A DNA stretch of 64,000 bases from Cordylochernes scorpioides (Eukaryota; Arthropoda; Arachnida; Pseudoscorpiones; Chernetidae), in NCBI GenBank assembly GCA_030710605.1, contig CP092876.1, positions 62,124,115 through 62,188,114 on the forward strand. Reading direction: 5' to 3'. Of this stretch, positions 1-10,894 are shown in pieces (position 1 is the first letter of the stretch; each line of letters opens with the position of its first letter). Both the position numbers and the translations under genes were made by a program. Under the pieces are notes generated by a model, which worked only from the letters and a program-made list of their open reading frames with translations, was not told the DNA's origin and made no database searches.

Positions 1-158
1 AGAATATTCAACAAATAGTTGATATTTATTTTGACAGGTGGTGCAAGCCATCAAGCAACTTTCAGTTGCACGATAAGGAGATGTCTTTTTTTTCTTAATT
101 TATACACCTTATCCCAGTAAAATTTCACATTTGTGTTCTATTTTTCATATATTATATA

Positions 159-270
159 GTTCTATAAGGGCAGTAGAAATTATTTAATTTTTAAAATAAT
201 CCCACACGTCTATAATAGTTTCGAAATTTCATAACAGATGGCGCGCTAATGCATCATAATAGTGATACTA
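159..270. repeat. Half-copy of the gatggcgcg foldback MITE family
   Basis: It carries the family blocks in order: a gggcagtagaaatt box, a block like the palindrome at 13.5 kb, then the terminal box agatggcgcgctaatgc. The same blocks occur at 13.5, 20.4, 23.8, 25.1 and 48.3-49.3 kb. Only one arm is present here, so it is a truncated copy. Confidence 0.5.
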
Positions 271-959
271 TACAGCCGATCTATATAAGCTGAATGAAGC
301 AATCATAGTCTTGTAATTTGTATTATGTTGTAAGATACTGTTCAATTGAAGATTAAACATTACGAGCTGTAATCGTTAAAATATTTATTTCTAATCAAAT
401 TAGAAATGAAAAAGAAATAGAATAATGGTTACAAAACTATTATATTAAAAGAATATATAAAATAAATTTTAAATGGGAAATATAATACAATAGTAGTTTA
501 CTGAAACTATACAAATCGATTGAAAATTTTGCTTGAAAGAGTTTATGTTAACAAAAAATATTTTTTCGAACACTGTGTGACCACTTCGTCTGATAACGCG
601 GCGCTGCCAAATAAATCAACCCACTAAATATTCGTTTGAATTTTCTATAATAAGTAAAATGAGTGACAATTGACAATTAAAAATAGGTTTATTGACATCT
701 AGTCAACAGCAAAAAGAGAGTTTAAAATTAGAGTAAAAAATAAAGCGAAATATTTATACCGTACGAAGCCTTCTCCGAAGAGACGTCTGGATCCTATCAG
801 GAGCTACAAGCTGCCTTAAGTTCGGAAAGGCCCTTGCCAATTACGGTGTTGTTGTCCACAACATGCTCAATTAAAATGTCTAGGAATTTGGATAGATAGC
901 AAATGAAAATATTAATATTTTACTGTCCTAAAAGCTTATGTCCACAATTTTCTTAAATA
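271..959. other. AT-rich, no gene; possible LINE 3' end
   Basis: No coding signal. Read on the minus strand, 850 to 664 ends in a gtcaataaa...caattgtcaatt tail similar to the LINE tail at 41.93-41.98 kb, so a short LINE 3' end may lie here. From about 905, the text matches the upstream flank of the foldback family at 49.0 kb. Confidence 0.35.
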
Positions 960-1033
960 CCATTTCTGAGATTCCACCCATCAGTGTAGAATATAAAAGC
1001 AGAATGATCCAATACAGTATTAGAGCTCTAAGA

Positions 1034-1100
1034 AGCGGTATGGTAGATTGAATTGGTGAAACAGCTGGGAGGGTTTACCACTTATGAGTCAAACCTTGCC
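1034..1100 (+). ncRNA. Hammerhead-like foldback core, diverged copy
   Basis: This is a diverged copy of the core at 49133-49199. It has a GGTA cleavage-type site, a GAAA block at 1058 and a decayed CTTATGA in place of CTGATGA. The helix I arms tggtaga and tttacca remain fully pairable although both strands differ from the 48.4-kb copy. Helix II keeps pairing through G-T wobbles. The change in the CTGATGA box should abolish any cleavage. A TATA-like tataaaag lies about 35-40 bases upstream. Confidence 0.35.
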
Positions 1101-1736
1101 AATATTTTTTCATCGCAGTGAAGACAGTAGAAGTTTGATTTATGTGTGACCGAAACATTCGAGTTTTAGTGCTTTTATTTGTTATATATATTGATAGTAA
1201 ATAAACTGAAAAAACGCATTGTATAATTTATTAACTTCTGAATATCCAAAATTCAACACTAAGGTATCATAATTCAGTTGTATACGAACTTAAAAGCATA
1301 TTTCAAAGTGTAACTATAATTGAATTTTGACCCTGATCGGTTGTTTTCTTTATGGTTTTACATCTTGTCAGCTAGAAATGCTTCTGATAATTTTAAAACA
1401 AATTTATTATATCAATATCTCGTATATAGATTTGTATACAGCCAAAGCAACCCTGGATAGATAATTTGTTAAAACTGTATATTAAAAGAAAAACTCAATT
1501 TCAATTATATTAAACTACAAACAAATATTATGCTAAATAGTTTTTTAGAACTTCTGAAATATGTAAATAATTTATTAGATATAAATAATAATTTGAGTCG
1601 AAGGAAGATCAATCAAATGAGTTTTTTAAAAAAGGGGGTACTTCTCGAAAAAAAAAAATTGAAAAATATATATATTTTTTCTTTACAGAACCAGGTACAC
1701 CCTTTCTATATACCCATATGAATGATATATTATGAA
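1101..1736. other. AT-rich, no supported gene
   Basis: The first 45 bases continue the foldback family (a gaagacagtagaagtttg block). The remainder is AT-rich with a few short open frames lacking any family signature. Confidence 0.5.
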
Positions 1737-1884
1737 AAAGGCATCTCCTTATCGTGCAACTGAAATTTTTTGATGGCTTGCGCCATCTTTCGGAATAAAT
1801 ATCAATTATTCTTGTGGAATTTTGAAAATTCCATAATTGGCCAAGTAGCCTTCTTGATTGATCAAGAAAAACTAACCACGTACA

Positions 1885-2005
1885 CGTTTCGGGTTTTGAT
1901 ATTTATTTTGATAGATGGCGCAAGCTATCAGCAACTTTCAGTTGCAGGATAAGGAGATTTTTTTTTTCATAATTTATGCACCTTATCCCAGTACAATATC
2001 ACATT
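1885..2005. repeat. Direct copy of the 5' end of the 12-1812 element
   Basis: Bases 1885-2005 repeat 25-145: the gatggcgcaagctatcagc box, the gataaggaga box, the cttatcccagta block and the cacatttgt block in the same order. This is a second, diverged copy of the same dispersed repeat end. Confidence 0.5.
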
Positions 2006-2160
2006 TGTACTATTTTTACACATAAATAATAGTTTAAAAATTTAGATTCATTACGTTTATATACTCCAGTAGAAGGGTTCACAGTGCCCGAACACTTGAG
2101 AGAACATTTAATAAAATTAGAAAATTATCCTGTGTTTAATTGTCATTTTATATATCATCA

Positions 2161-2518
2161 CTAGACGGGTGACCCGGGCTTCGCCCCGGGATTGACCCGT
2201 GTGCATATCTACCCGAGTGATATATATTTAGATAAGATTTTTTTTTTATAATTGTTTGTTATTAGAATTATCTATTTGTTTGCATCAGCATAATTTAATC
2301 GTTGATAGATGGCGCTGCTCGTGAGCTAAGTAGAATAATTTGAATATATAGTTTTAATAATTGATTTATATATTTTTTTAAAATAGCCTATCGTCATCCC
2401 CGTTATTTTTTACCTCTGTATGAATATTTTGGTTTGAATTAGTGAACTACTGCGAATTTGTATACCGGACATACAAACCAACAAACATACAAACATTCAT
2501 TTATATATATATAGAAGA
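2161..2518 (-). mobile_element. Short non-autonomous Helitron-like element
   Basis: Read on the minus strand it starts TCTTCTATATATATA after a host A. It ends with a GC-rich hairpin (CCCGGGGC, gaa loop, GCCCGGG), about ten bases, then CTAG followed by a host T. TC...hairpin...CTRR inserted between A and T, with no inverted repeats or target duplication, is the Helitron signature. No open frame is present. Near-copies of the ends lie at 19.66-20.03 kb. Confidence 0.6.
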
Positions 2519-2520
2519 TA

Positions 2521-2640
2521 CTAGCCGAGTGACCCGGGCAACGCCCAGGGTTTACCCAAAGGGCCTGCAGAGACTTTAAAAGTATAGATATATATAGATA
2601 TAAATAGCCGAGTGACCCGGGCAACGACCCAGGTTTACCC
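2521..2640 (-). mobile_element. Two adjacent Helitron 3' termini
   Basis: Two more copies of the Helitron 3' hairpin end are stacked here: CTAG at 2521-2524 with its hairpin, and a second terminus at about 2606 whose CTAG has decayed to ATAG. The second end faces the helicase remnants at 3.1-5.9 kb in the right orientation. It could be the 3' end of the Helitron they came from. Confidence 0.5.
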
Positions 2641-3098
2641 GAAGGACCCGCAGGTGAGAAACTATAGAAGAAAAATTTTAACAAATCAGAAAATGAAAGT
2701 GCAAACAACAGAACTACACTACTTTAAGGACATGAGAGCACATGCACAGTATCACCATACGTGTACCATTTTCAAAGACCCTGCTTAGGATTAAAACTTC
2801 TCAGAAGCATAACAATAGCACCAACCTAGAGTTTAACTGGTGTGGATGCATTCCTCTGGGAGTAAGACTATTGAGAAATTCAGTAGGGAGTTATTTTGCT
2901 TCTCCGCATTCTAACACTCCAACTGTTAACACTGAGGAAACACTGACTCATGTTTGGTAAGCAATTTCAGGGAAGAAACTATAGACATTGGATTAAATAA
3001 ATTATTAAATAAATTGCATTAAATAAAAATTATCAGATTTAAATAAATATTATTAGAGTGAAAAAAAAAGAAAAAATTAACAAATTAGAAAATAAAAT
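2641..3098. other. Helitron 3' flank, no intact gene
   Basis: AT-rich sequence between the Helitron 3' terminus and the tandem array. A gacatgagagcacatgc block at about 2730 recurs at 5934, just beyond the array, so both sides of the array come from the same element. The 72-codon open frame at 2742-2960 has no recognisable domain. Confidence 0.4.
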
Positions 3099-5933
3099 TT
3101 CGAACAATACAACTATATTGCAGATAAGATAAGAGGACCTTATTAAAAAATAATTAAATAAACTGCAATTCGACACTATCGATCATTCGACACTATCGAT
3201 AATTCGACACTTTCGATAATTCGACCATTTTAAAAATCAAATTTTCAAGGTTGATTGTTGTTTAAATACAACTTTACCAGTAAAAAGGTATTACAGAGGC
3301 GAAGGCAGCCACTTTAAAATTATACACAGGCTCTTGTAGGAAGAACCCAAATATTCAGAATGAATGGAAGTCTGAAATCTGAAGGACCAAAAGATATGGG
3401 TCATCTTTACATGTATGCTATCCAATGTTCGCACACTTGAAAAAGCCACTTAAAGTTGTCCGTGCGTAAACACAGGCTCTTGTAGCCAAGGTTTGTCCTT
3501 GAGCCTTATTTATAGTCATAGCAAAAGCCAACCTTAGTGAAAACTAACGCCTCTCTAGAATGAAGCGAAGGTTGGTATCCGAAGGGGCCAAAGATATTTC
3601 AGACACTATACAGTGTGTTCAACTTTGGGCACTGTCAGTATATGTGCTTCGAACAATACAACTATATTGCAGATAAGATAAGAGGACCTTATTAAAAAAT
3701 AAATAAACAAACTGCAATTCGACACTATCGATAATTCGACACTATCGATAATTCGACACTATAGATAATTCGACACTTTCGATAATTCGACCATTTTAAA
3801 AATAAAATTTTCAAGGTTGATTGTTGTTTAAATACAACTTTACCGGTAAAAAGGTATTACAGAGGCGAAGGCAGCCACTTTAAAATTAAACACAGGCTCT
3901 TGTAGGAAGAACCCAAATATTCAGAATGAATGGAAGTCTGAAATCTGAAGGACCAAAAGATATGGGTCATCTTTACATGTATGCTATCCAATGTTCGCAC
4001 ACTTGAAAAAGCCACTTAAAGTTGTCCGTGCGTAAACACAGGCTCTTGTAGCCAAGGTTTGTCCTTGAGCCTTATTTATAGTCATAGCAAAAGCCAACCT
4101 TAGTGAAAACTAACGCCTCTCTAGAATGAAGCGAAGGTTGGTATCCGAAGGGGCCAAAGATATTTCAGACACTATACAGTGTGTTCAACTTTGGGCACTG
4201 TCAGTATATGTGCTTCGAACAATACAACTATATTGCAGATAAGATAAGAGGACCTTATTGAAAAATAAATAAACAAACTGCAATTCGACACTATCGATAA
4301 TTCGACACTATCGATAATTCGACACTTTCGATAATTCGACACTTTCGATAATTCGACCATTTTAAAAATAAAATTTTCAAGGTTGATTGTTGTTTAAATA
4401 CAACTTTACCGGTGAAAAGGTATTACAGAGGCGAAGGCAGCCACTTTAAAATTAAACACAGGCTCTTGTAGGAAGAACCCAAATATTCAGAATGAATGGA
4501 AGTCTGAAATCTGAAGGACCAAAAGATATGGGTCATCTTTACATGTATGCTATCCAATGTTCGCACACTTGAAAAAGCCACTTAAAGTTGTCCGTGCGTA
4601 AACACAGGCTCTTGTAGCCAAGGTTTGTCCTTGAGCCTTATTTATAGTCATAGCAAAAGCCAACCTTAGTGAAAACTAACGCCTCTCTAGAATGAAGCGA
4701 AGGTTGGTATCCGAAGGGGCCAAAGATATTTCAGACACTATACAGTGTGTTCAACTTTGGGCACTGTCAGTATATGTGCTTCGAACAATACAACTATATT
4801 GCAGATAAGATAAGAGGACCTTATTAAAAAATAAATAAACAAACTGCAATTCGACACTATCGATAATTCGACACTATCGATAATTCGACACTATAGATAA
4901 TTCGACACTTTCGATAATTCGACCATTTTAAAAATAAAATTTTCAAGGTTGATTGTTGTTTAAATACAACTTTACCGGTAAAAAGGTATTACAGAGGCGA
5001 AGGCAGCCACTTTAAAATTAAACACAGGCTCTTGTAGGAAGAACCCAAATATTCAGAATGAATGGAAGTCTGAAATCTGAAGGACCAAAAGATATGGGTC
5101 ATCTTTACATGTATGCTATCCAATGTTCGCACACTTGAAAAAGCCACTTAAAGTTGTCCGTGCGTAAACACAGGCTCTTGTAGCCAAGGTTTGTCCTTGA
5201 GCCTTATTTATAGTCATAGCAAAAGCCAACCTTAGTGAAAACTAACGCCTCTCTAGAATGAAGCGAAGGTTGGTATCCGAAGGGGCCAAAGATATTCCAG
5301 ACACTATACAGTGTGTTCAACTTTGGGCACTGTCAGTATATGTGCTTCGAACAATACAACTATATTGCAGATAAGATAAGAGGACCTTATTGAAAAATAA
5401 ATAAACAAACTGCAATTCGACACTATCGATAATTCGACACTATCGATAATTCGACACTTTCGATAATTCGACACTTTCGATAATTCGACACTTTCGATAA
5501 TTCGACCATTTTAAAAATAAAATTTTCAAGGTTGATTGTTGTTTAAATACAACTTTACCAGTAAAAAGGTATTACAGAGGCGAAGGCAGCCACTTTAAAA
5601 TTAAACACAGGCTCTTGTAGGAAGAACCCAAATATTCAGAATGAATGGAAGTCTGAAATCTGAAGGACCAAAAGATATGGGTCATCTTTACATGTATGCT
5701 ATCCAATGTTCGCACACTTGAAAAAGCCACATAAAGTTGTCCGTGCGTAAACACAGGCTCTTGTAGCCAAGGTTTGTCCTTGAGCCTTATTTATAGTCAT
5801 AGCAAAAGCCAACCTTAGTGAAAACTAACGCCTCTCTAGAATGAAGCGAAGGTTGGTATCCGAAGGGGCCAAAGATATTTCAGACACTATACAGTGTGTT
5901 CAACTTTGGGCACTGTCAGTATATGTGCTTCAA
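3099..5933. repeat. Five-copy 566-bp tandem array from a Helitron
   Basis: The block ttcgaacaatacaactat starts units at 3099, 3648, 4214, 4780 and 5346. Spacings are 549, 566, 566 and 566. Copies are almost identical over their whole length. Each unit also holds a short inner tandem of a 17-base ttcgacactatcgataa motif (2-5 copies, count differing between units; for example 5414-5510). Each unit carries the same end of a Helitron helicase on the minus strand. High identity implies recent amplification by unequal exchange or replication slippage. Confidence 0.9.
5572..5872 (-). pseudogene. Helitron Pif1-like helicase C-terminus, broken
   Basis: Minus-strand translation gives PSDTNLRFILERR, a stop, then FSLRLAFAMTINKAQGQTL. 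This matches helicase motif V of the Rep/Helicase protein of Helitrons. After a frameshift it continues EPVFTHGQLYVAFSSVRT, which is motif VI. In autonomous Helitrons the helicase unwinds DNA for rolling-circle transposition. Here the stop (a glutamine codon turned TAG is the simplest reading) and the frameshift kill the frame. The same remnant recurs in the other four units, about 566 bases apart (near 5006, 4440, 3874 and 3308). No Rep nuclease domain was seen in the window. Confidence 0.75.
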
Positions 5934-6510
5934 GGACATGAGAGCACATGCGCTGAAACACCATACGTGTTCCATCACAAAGATCCTAATGGCATTGGTG
6001 AAAGTCTAAATAAATATTTTGGAAATAAAAAAATATATATATATAAGAAAATAAATTTGAATATAAATTCACAAACTATATTTCAGAGTGGACACAAATA
6101 TTTGAAAGGAAAAAAAAAAAAGAAAATTGCAAACAACACAACTATATTGCAGATATGACAACATATTAAAGGAATAAATTCATTTAAAAGACCTCATTAA
6201 AAACAACAATTCTATTTTTTTATATATACAATATAATCTAATTAAATCAACACACGATAATTCGACCATTTTTGATGTCTCGACCTACGGCCTATCATAT
6301 GACAAACTAATTCGACACTTTCTATAATTCAACTATTTTGAAATTCAAATTTCAACAGTTGATATTTGTCTAAAACCCCTATTATTAACAACATATCAGA
6401 CTGCAGAGTGCAAAAATGTAGAAAATTGTATGTATATAATTGTATGCATATATTTGTATGTATATAATTGTATGCAAATAATTGTATGTATAGATCAATA
6501 AGTAAAATAA
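5934..6510. other. Array edge and AT-rich spacer
   Basis: The first 80 bases continue the Helitron-derived sequence beyond the last unit. Scattered ttcgaca/attcgacc boxes persist to about 6330. At 6420-6495 a short irregular tandem of tgtatgtatataattgtatg is seen. No gene is supported. Confidence 0.5.
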
Positions 6511-6836
6511 TTTTTTTTTTGCTTATCGCTAGTACACGTGGCACAGGCCTTGATAATCATGGTGGGTAGAGTAGGCGACTGCTTTTACTGTAAGTACACA
6601 ACATGTCTAAACATGTGAAAAGCAGTTCGACTTTGCATTTACAAATGTGCCAGAGCCCCGTTTGATTACTTGCGCTTGCTGGTGGGGTTGGACTTTTGCA
6701 AGAATCGGAAGCCATTGGAGCATTTATTTTTTATTTTTTCAGAAAAAAGTGCCCAATGCGGGAATCGAACCCGGGTCGTAGCAGTCGAAAACCAACGGCT
6801 TAAACCATCCTTCCACCAACCCCCAGTAAAATAAGT
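6511..6836 (-). mobile_element. Full-length tRNA-derived SINE
   Basis: On the minus strand it begins with a tRNA-like head (A-box-like TGGTGGAAGGATGG and perfect B-box GGTTCGATTCC). It runs through a tRNA-unrelated body of about 230 bases and ends in a ten-base poly-A run at 6511-6520. Pol III promoter, unrelated body and A-tail define a SINE. Further copies occur at 38.48-39.02 kb and 49.38-49.51 kb. Minus-strand open frames overlapping it are incidental. Confidence 0.75.
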
Positions 6837-7426
6837 AAATAAAAAGAAGACCAAAAATAAGTGATAATAGTTTATTGAATAACAAATAAAATAAAAAATA
6901 TTTTCAGGTGAAAAATTATAGACATTGGTGAAAAAGTAAACTGGAGAAATAGCAATCGTGGTTTTGTTCCTGCAGCGAGTCATATTAGCACGCCTAGCGG
7001 TTAGGGGAGTGAGTCTTCCACGGCCTTTTCGAGGCATGACAGAAGACGCTGAAAAAAAAAAGGTAAAATAAGAACCAAGCAGAGGAAAACTATAAAACTG
7101 AAAGCCAGGACAGGCATAAAAAGAAAATTCCAAGCATGTGAGGAAACAATTGAAGAAAAAAAAAAAGGATTCCGAAAAAATACTGCAAAAAAGAAACCAG
7201 ACACAAAAAGCAACAATTGAGTACACAAATACAGCATCAGCCTATTTATGAGAAGAAAAAAAACGACAGACACAAAAATGGAGCTAAATTCAAATGAAAA
7301 ACTATAACAGATCAAGTAATCAAATCAGGCATTATGAAAGATACTGCAAAAAAGAAAATAAGACACAAAAATGGAGCTAAATATTTAAAAAACATGTATA
7401 CAAAAAAGCAAAGCCCATTTCCAAAC
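6837..7426. other. A-rich sequence without recognised gene
   Basis: Strongly purine-biased on the plus strand. A cctatttatgagaag block near 7240 recurs at about 8505, so parts belong to a local repeat. Long minus-strand open frames here arise from low-complexity sequence and show no domain. Confidence 0.45.
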
Positions 7427-8158
7427 CCAAATATTTTTTTATGAGAAGAACATCAACATAATGCATGATTACGGCAGTCCATAGCTTCCCTGACAAAAAT
7501 TCACCAAAAAAGTTAAATATTCCAAAATATTTCTGTGTATATATTGCTAAATGTGTAAATAACATGTATATAAAAAAGCAAAGCTTAATTTTAAATTTCA
7601 TTATCCTTGTCACAGGAAAAGCATCAAAATACTGCATAAGTACGGCACTTTTGCAGCCCCCCTGACAAAAATTCACTAAAAGAGTTAAGTATTCAAAAAA
7701 ATATTTTGGTATATATATTGCTAAATGTGTAACAAACATGTATATAAAAAAGCAATGCTTAATTCTAAGTTTTAATATTTTTTTTTAAATCCCAAATATT
7801 TTTTTTATGAGAAGAACATCAACATAATGCATGATTACGGCAGTCCATAGCTTCCCTGACAAAAATTCACCAAAAAAGTTAAATATTCCAAAATATTTCT
7901 GTGTATATATTGCTAAATGTGTAAATAACATGTATATAAAAAAGCAAAGCTTAATTTTAAATTTCATTATCCTTGTCACAGGAAAAGCATCAAAATACTG
8001 CATAAGTACGGCACTTTTGCAGCCCCCCTGACAAAAATTCACTAAAAGAGTTAAGTATTCAAAAAAATATTTTGGTATATATATTGCTAAATGTGTAACA
8101 AACATGTATATAAAAAAGCAATGCTTAATTCTAAGTTTTAATATTTTTTTTTAAATAA
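7427..8158. repeat. Exact 366-bp tandem duplication
   Basis: Bases 7427-7792 are repeated at 7793-8158 with a constant 366-base offset. The only difference noticed is one T in a T run near the start. A shorter motif (gctaaatgtgtaa...catgtatataaaaaagca) also occurs twice within each unit and once more at 8268, so the duplication sits inside an older irregular tandem. The identical small open frames in each copy are by-products. Confidence 0.9.
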
Positions 8159-8435
8159 AAGCTACAAAAGCAAATAGGGAGAAGTGGAGCCATTTAGCCA
8201 TTTTCAAAATTTGATTGTGAAAGAGTAAAAAAATGAGTAAATAAGAGCAAATATAAAGAAAAAGTATTGCTAAATGTGTAATAAACATGTATATAAAAAA
8301 GCAAAGCTTAATTCTAAGTTTTAATAAGAAAAGCTGCAAAAGCAAATAGGGAGAAGTGGGGCCATTTAGCAATTTTCAAAATTTGATTGTGAAAGGGTAA
8401 AAAAAATAATAAATAAGAACAAATATAAAGAAGAA
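8159..8435. repeat. Imperfect ~170-bp tandem repeat
   Basis: The block aaagctacaaaagcaaatagggagaagtgg at about 8157 recurs, with changes, at about 8331. In both places it is followed by a block ending in gattgtgaaag and an A run. It appears to be a diverged extension of the preceding tandem region. Confidence 0.65.
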
Positions 8436-8869
8436 ATAATTAAGCAAAAGAAAGACATAAATAAATATTTCAATCTACAATTCGAAAAATAATATAACCT
8501 CAGCCTATTTATGAGAAAAAAAACGTTGCCAAAGACATTAGGAAAGATAATGCAAATAAGAAACATACACAAAAATTGAGCTCTATTTAAATGAAAAATT
8601 ATAACAAAGTACTTACAAATTATAATCATAATCAAATGAAGCAGAAATTAGTAAAAATTAGTAAATAAGAATTAGTAAAAGGTAAACAAAAGAACGCATT
8701 TCAAAACAAAAGAATTGATTATGATAAATGCAAAAAATCTACGATTGTAAAATAGATTAAATTAAAAAATAAAAATAACTGTTAACATTAGGAAAATAAA
8801 AACAGGCCTATCATAGGAAGAAAAAAATAACGAAAATTTTGGTATATAGATCGTTATGTGTAGTTCAGA
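8436..8869. other. AT-rich, no supported gene
   Basis: Low-complexity A-rich sequence. No family motif or structured repeat was seen beyond the cctatttatgagaa block near 8505. Confidence 0.5.
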
Positions 8870-8935
8870 ATCTTCGGAGGAGATAGCTCAGGACTTTACA
8901 ATGGAAAACTCTGTTACGGTATTATCTATATAGAT

Positions 8936-9440
8936 TGTCGCGTATAAGGCCTCAAAATGACTGCAACCTCCGCCCATAGATGGCGCTTTCGCCTGTTTAC
9001 ATCTGAGACTGATGCGGGAACCGCCGACTGCTGTGGTCCTGTTTCCTGGGGAAAATGTTTCCAAATACACTTTTATATTGGCCCTAGTAGGTGGCATAAT
9101 GTGAAAACCCGTTGTTTATTATCCCATTTAAATGTAATGTTTAGTAGTAAATGACAATAAAGAGTAGTGTTGTGGAAGTCCCCGTGCCGCCTGCTGTTGT
9201 TCCTCTCGCCATCGCCACATTGCTGCTGCTACTCTTCTGGTAAGTCTCTCGTGTCCCCCCACCAGTGGTAAGGCCGAGAGATACTGCCAGAGGAAGGGGG
9301 TTCCACTTGACCAGTGGTTCTCGGACGGCCTTGGGTGCTCTGCAGGGTCCAGCTGCAGAGGAAGAGCAACGGGAGCCCGGGTAGGTGATCCGCGAGAGAA
9401 GAAGCGGCGTCGTCACGAAAGAACCGGAGGGGTAAAGCCG
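8936..9440 (+). mobile_element. GC-richer LTR-like remnant
   Basis: A compositional island in AT-rich DNA, beginning near a TGTCGCG and carrying an AATAAA at about 9152, followed by GC-rich, unusually structured sequence to about 9440. Promoter/polyadenylation-like content without coding resembles a solo LTR or retroelement leader. No second copy is in the window to prove it, and the ends are guesses. Confidence 0.25.
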
Positions 9441-9769
9441 CGAATAAAAGTATTTTCTATAAAGTCAAGATATGAATACTCTATGCGTAATATTTATAAA
9501 ATATTGAACATAAACTTTATGAGCCGAAAAAAGCAATTTCCAGTGTCACGGCTGGAAAGAATGTGGATCCATTATTTCTCAAAATTAGGTTTTAAGAAGA
9601 TTAAGCGATCTTTGTTTACCTGCGAGGATTCAAATTTGATGCAAATTTTACATAATATTTTTCTTTTTTTATTTCGGGAGGAAATTCTTTTTGTTTTATT
9701 CTAGTACGATAAGGATGCTATTCAATTTTTTTTTATAAGATAAAATAAAATAAATACTCCTGAGTATAT
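9441..9769. other. AT-rich spacer
   Basis: Contains a 73-codon open frame (9483-9704) with lysine/arginine-rich and hydrophobic stretches but no recognisable domain or neighbour context. I do not call it a gene. Confidence 0.4.
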
Positions 9770-9872
9770 AAACGTTATATAAAAATTATATAATTTTAAA
9801 ATTATAATTTCCGGAACAAAATACTCTGTAAATTCGCCCGTCAAATGTCGCGACTTTCCCTATATAAACCTA

Positions 9873-10497
9873 CTAGAAGAATGACCCGGCTTCGCCCGAG
9901 AAATCCCCCGAGTGAAGTATCCTTCATACTGAAAGTACATCAATAATAAATAGTAGAAGTGTCATAGAATAGCAATACAGAAGAAACACATAAACTACAG
10001 GAAAAAAAGTGTGTAATGGCAAAAATTGTATTATATTATGTTTAGGTATTTGATTTAATTATTTTTTGCAATCCATTTAGTTGTTTCAAAATTAATAATA
10101 TAAATGAGTTTTAAAAATTGTAAAAAAAGAAAAGAAAATGTGCATCGGCCAGGAATCGAACCCGGGCTGCCCGCGTGGCAGGCGAGCATTCTACCACTGA
10201 ACCACCGATGCTTATAAGAAATGGCCATATTTGGGTATTTATTCCATTCACAAAAGCAAACGATGACAGAATTGATTATTGATGACTCTGATACTTGTAT
10301 ATATAATTGCTATTGTTCCCTGTTGGCTTTCTATCATCATCAATTATTTTGGCCCAACTCGGCGATGATCTCCAGGCCACCCATCCCCAGGCCCCTCCAA
10401 CACTGAAATGTATATAGTGTTTTGTATATATTTCGTTTTATGCGTCCATCGGGTCTAAAAAATTATCCATTCTGGTTATCAGCCCCGTAAATAAAGA
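9873..10497 (-). mobile_element. Helitron-like insertion carrying a tRNA gene
   Basis: On the minus strand it starts TCTTTATTTACGGGG after host A and ends in a GC-rich hairpin region (CGGGCGAAGCCGGG), ATTCTT, CTAG, then host T. The paralogous repeat at 42.86-42.90 kb reads cctatataaaccca|ttgttg across the junction, giving an empty site that confirms a clean insertion between A and T. The 625-bp element encodes no protein but contains a tRNA-Gly gene. Confidence 0.65.
10141..10211 (-). tRNA. tRNA-Gly (anticodon GCC)
   Basis: The reverse complement folds as a canonical 71-nt cloverleaf. The acceptor arm pairs GCATCGG with CCGATGC and is followed by discriminator A. The A-box region is TGGTTCAGTGGTA. 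The anticodon loop holds GCC in TGCCACG. The B box is GGTTCGATTCC. A T-rich run follows at the 3' side (minus strand, just below 10141) and can terminate Pol III. No mismatch argues against function. It lies inside the Helitron-like insertion. Confidence 0.93.
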
Positions 10498-10894
10498 TAT
10501 TTCCGTTTCCCGTTGGCCGGCTCAAATCTTTCTGTAGATATGTAAATATGTAATCTTTAATTTTGTAGTACTTTTCTCAAATGATGTATTTTATATTCGA
10601 TATAATCTCAATTAAAGCTAATTCTTATCTAAATATTTTTATTTTTTTATAACCACGACTGCAATATCATAAATTACTGCATAACAATATCATTTAATAC
10701 TCATTCTACGAACAATATGATAAAATACTGCAAAACAATACCATAGAACAATATCATAGAATACTCATGTATCCAGAAAAAAATAAGCATCATCAAATAA
10801 TAATTCTTTATCTCAATGATATTCCAAAATCTCAATTGAAAATATTTTTTATAATATATTTATATATGAGAAAACAATTGAAAAAAATAAAAAG

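Larger units (their letters stand above)
12..1812. repeat. MITE-like element with inverted ends
   Basis: About 75 bases at 12-90 (gatatttatt..., a gcaagccatc box, then a cgataaggagatg box) recur inverted at 1737-1812. The ends therefore look like terminal inverted repeats of a non-autonomous element, or two head-to-head copies. The interior holds other repeat fragments and no supported gene. Exact ends and target duplication were not resolved. Confidence 0.45.
9770..10790. repeat. TATA-containing dispersed repeat, split by a Helitron
   Basis: Bases 9770-9872 plus 10498-10790 align with 42765-43085. Shared blocks in order are an aaaatactctgtaa block, a cctatataaacc TATA-like block, cccgttggccggctc, then accacgactgcaatatca. 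The 9.8-kb copy is interrupted exactly after cctatataaaccta by the insertion 9873-10497. Near 10.66-10.75 kb a caatatcat motif has expanded locally. The repeat may be a retroelement terminal region; its class is not known to me. Confidence 0.6.

Noticed and set aside
6666..7315. Minus-strand frames of 186 and 104 codons
   Set aside because: The first runs across the SINE and A-rich DNA, the second lies in low-complexity sequence; both are phenylalanine/serine-rich with no domain.
8888..9416. Small proteins in the GC-richer patch
   Set aside because: Frames on both strands are short and unrelated to each other; the patch reads better as a regulatory or LTR-like remnant.
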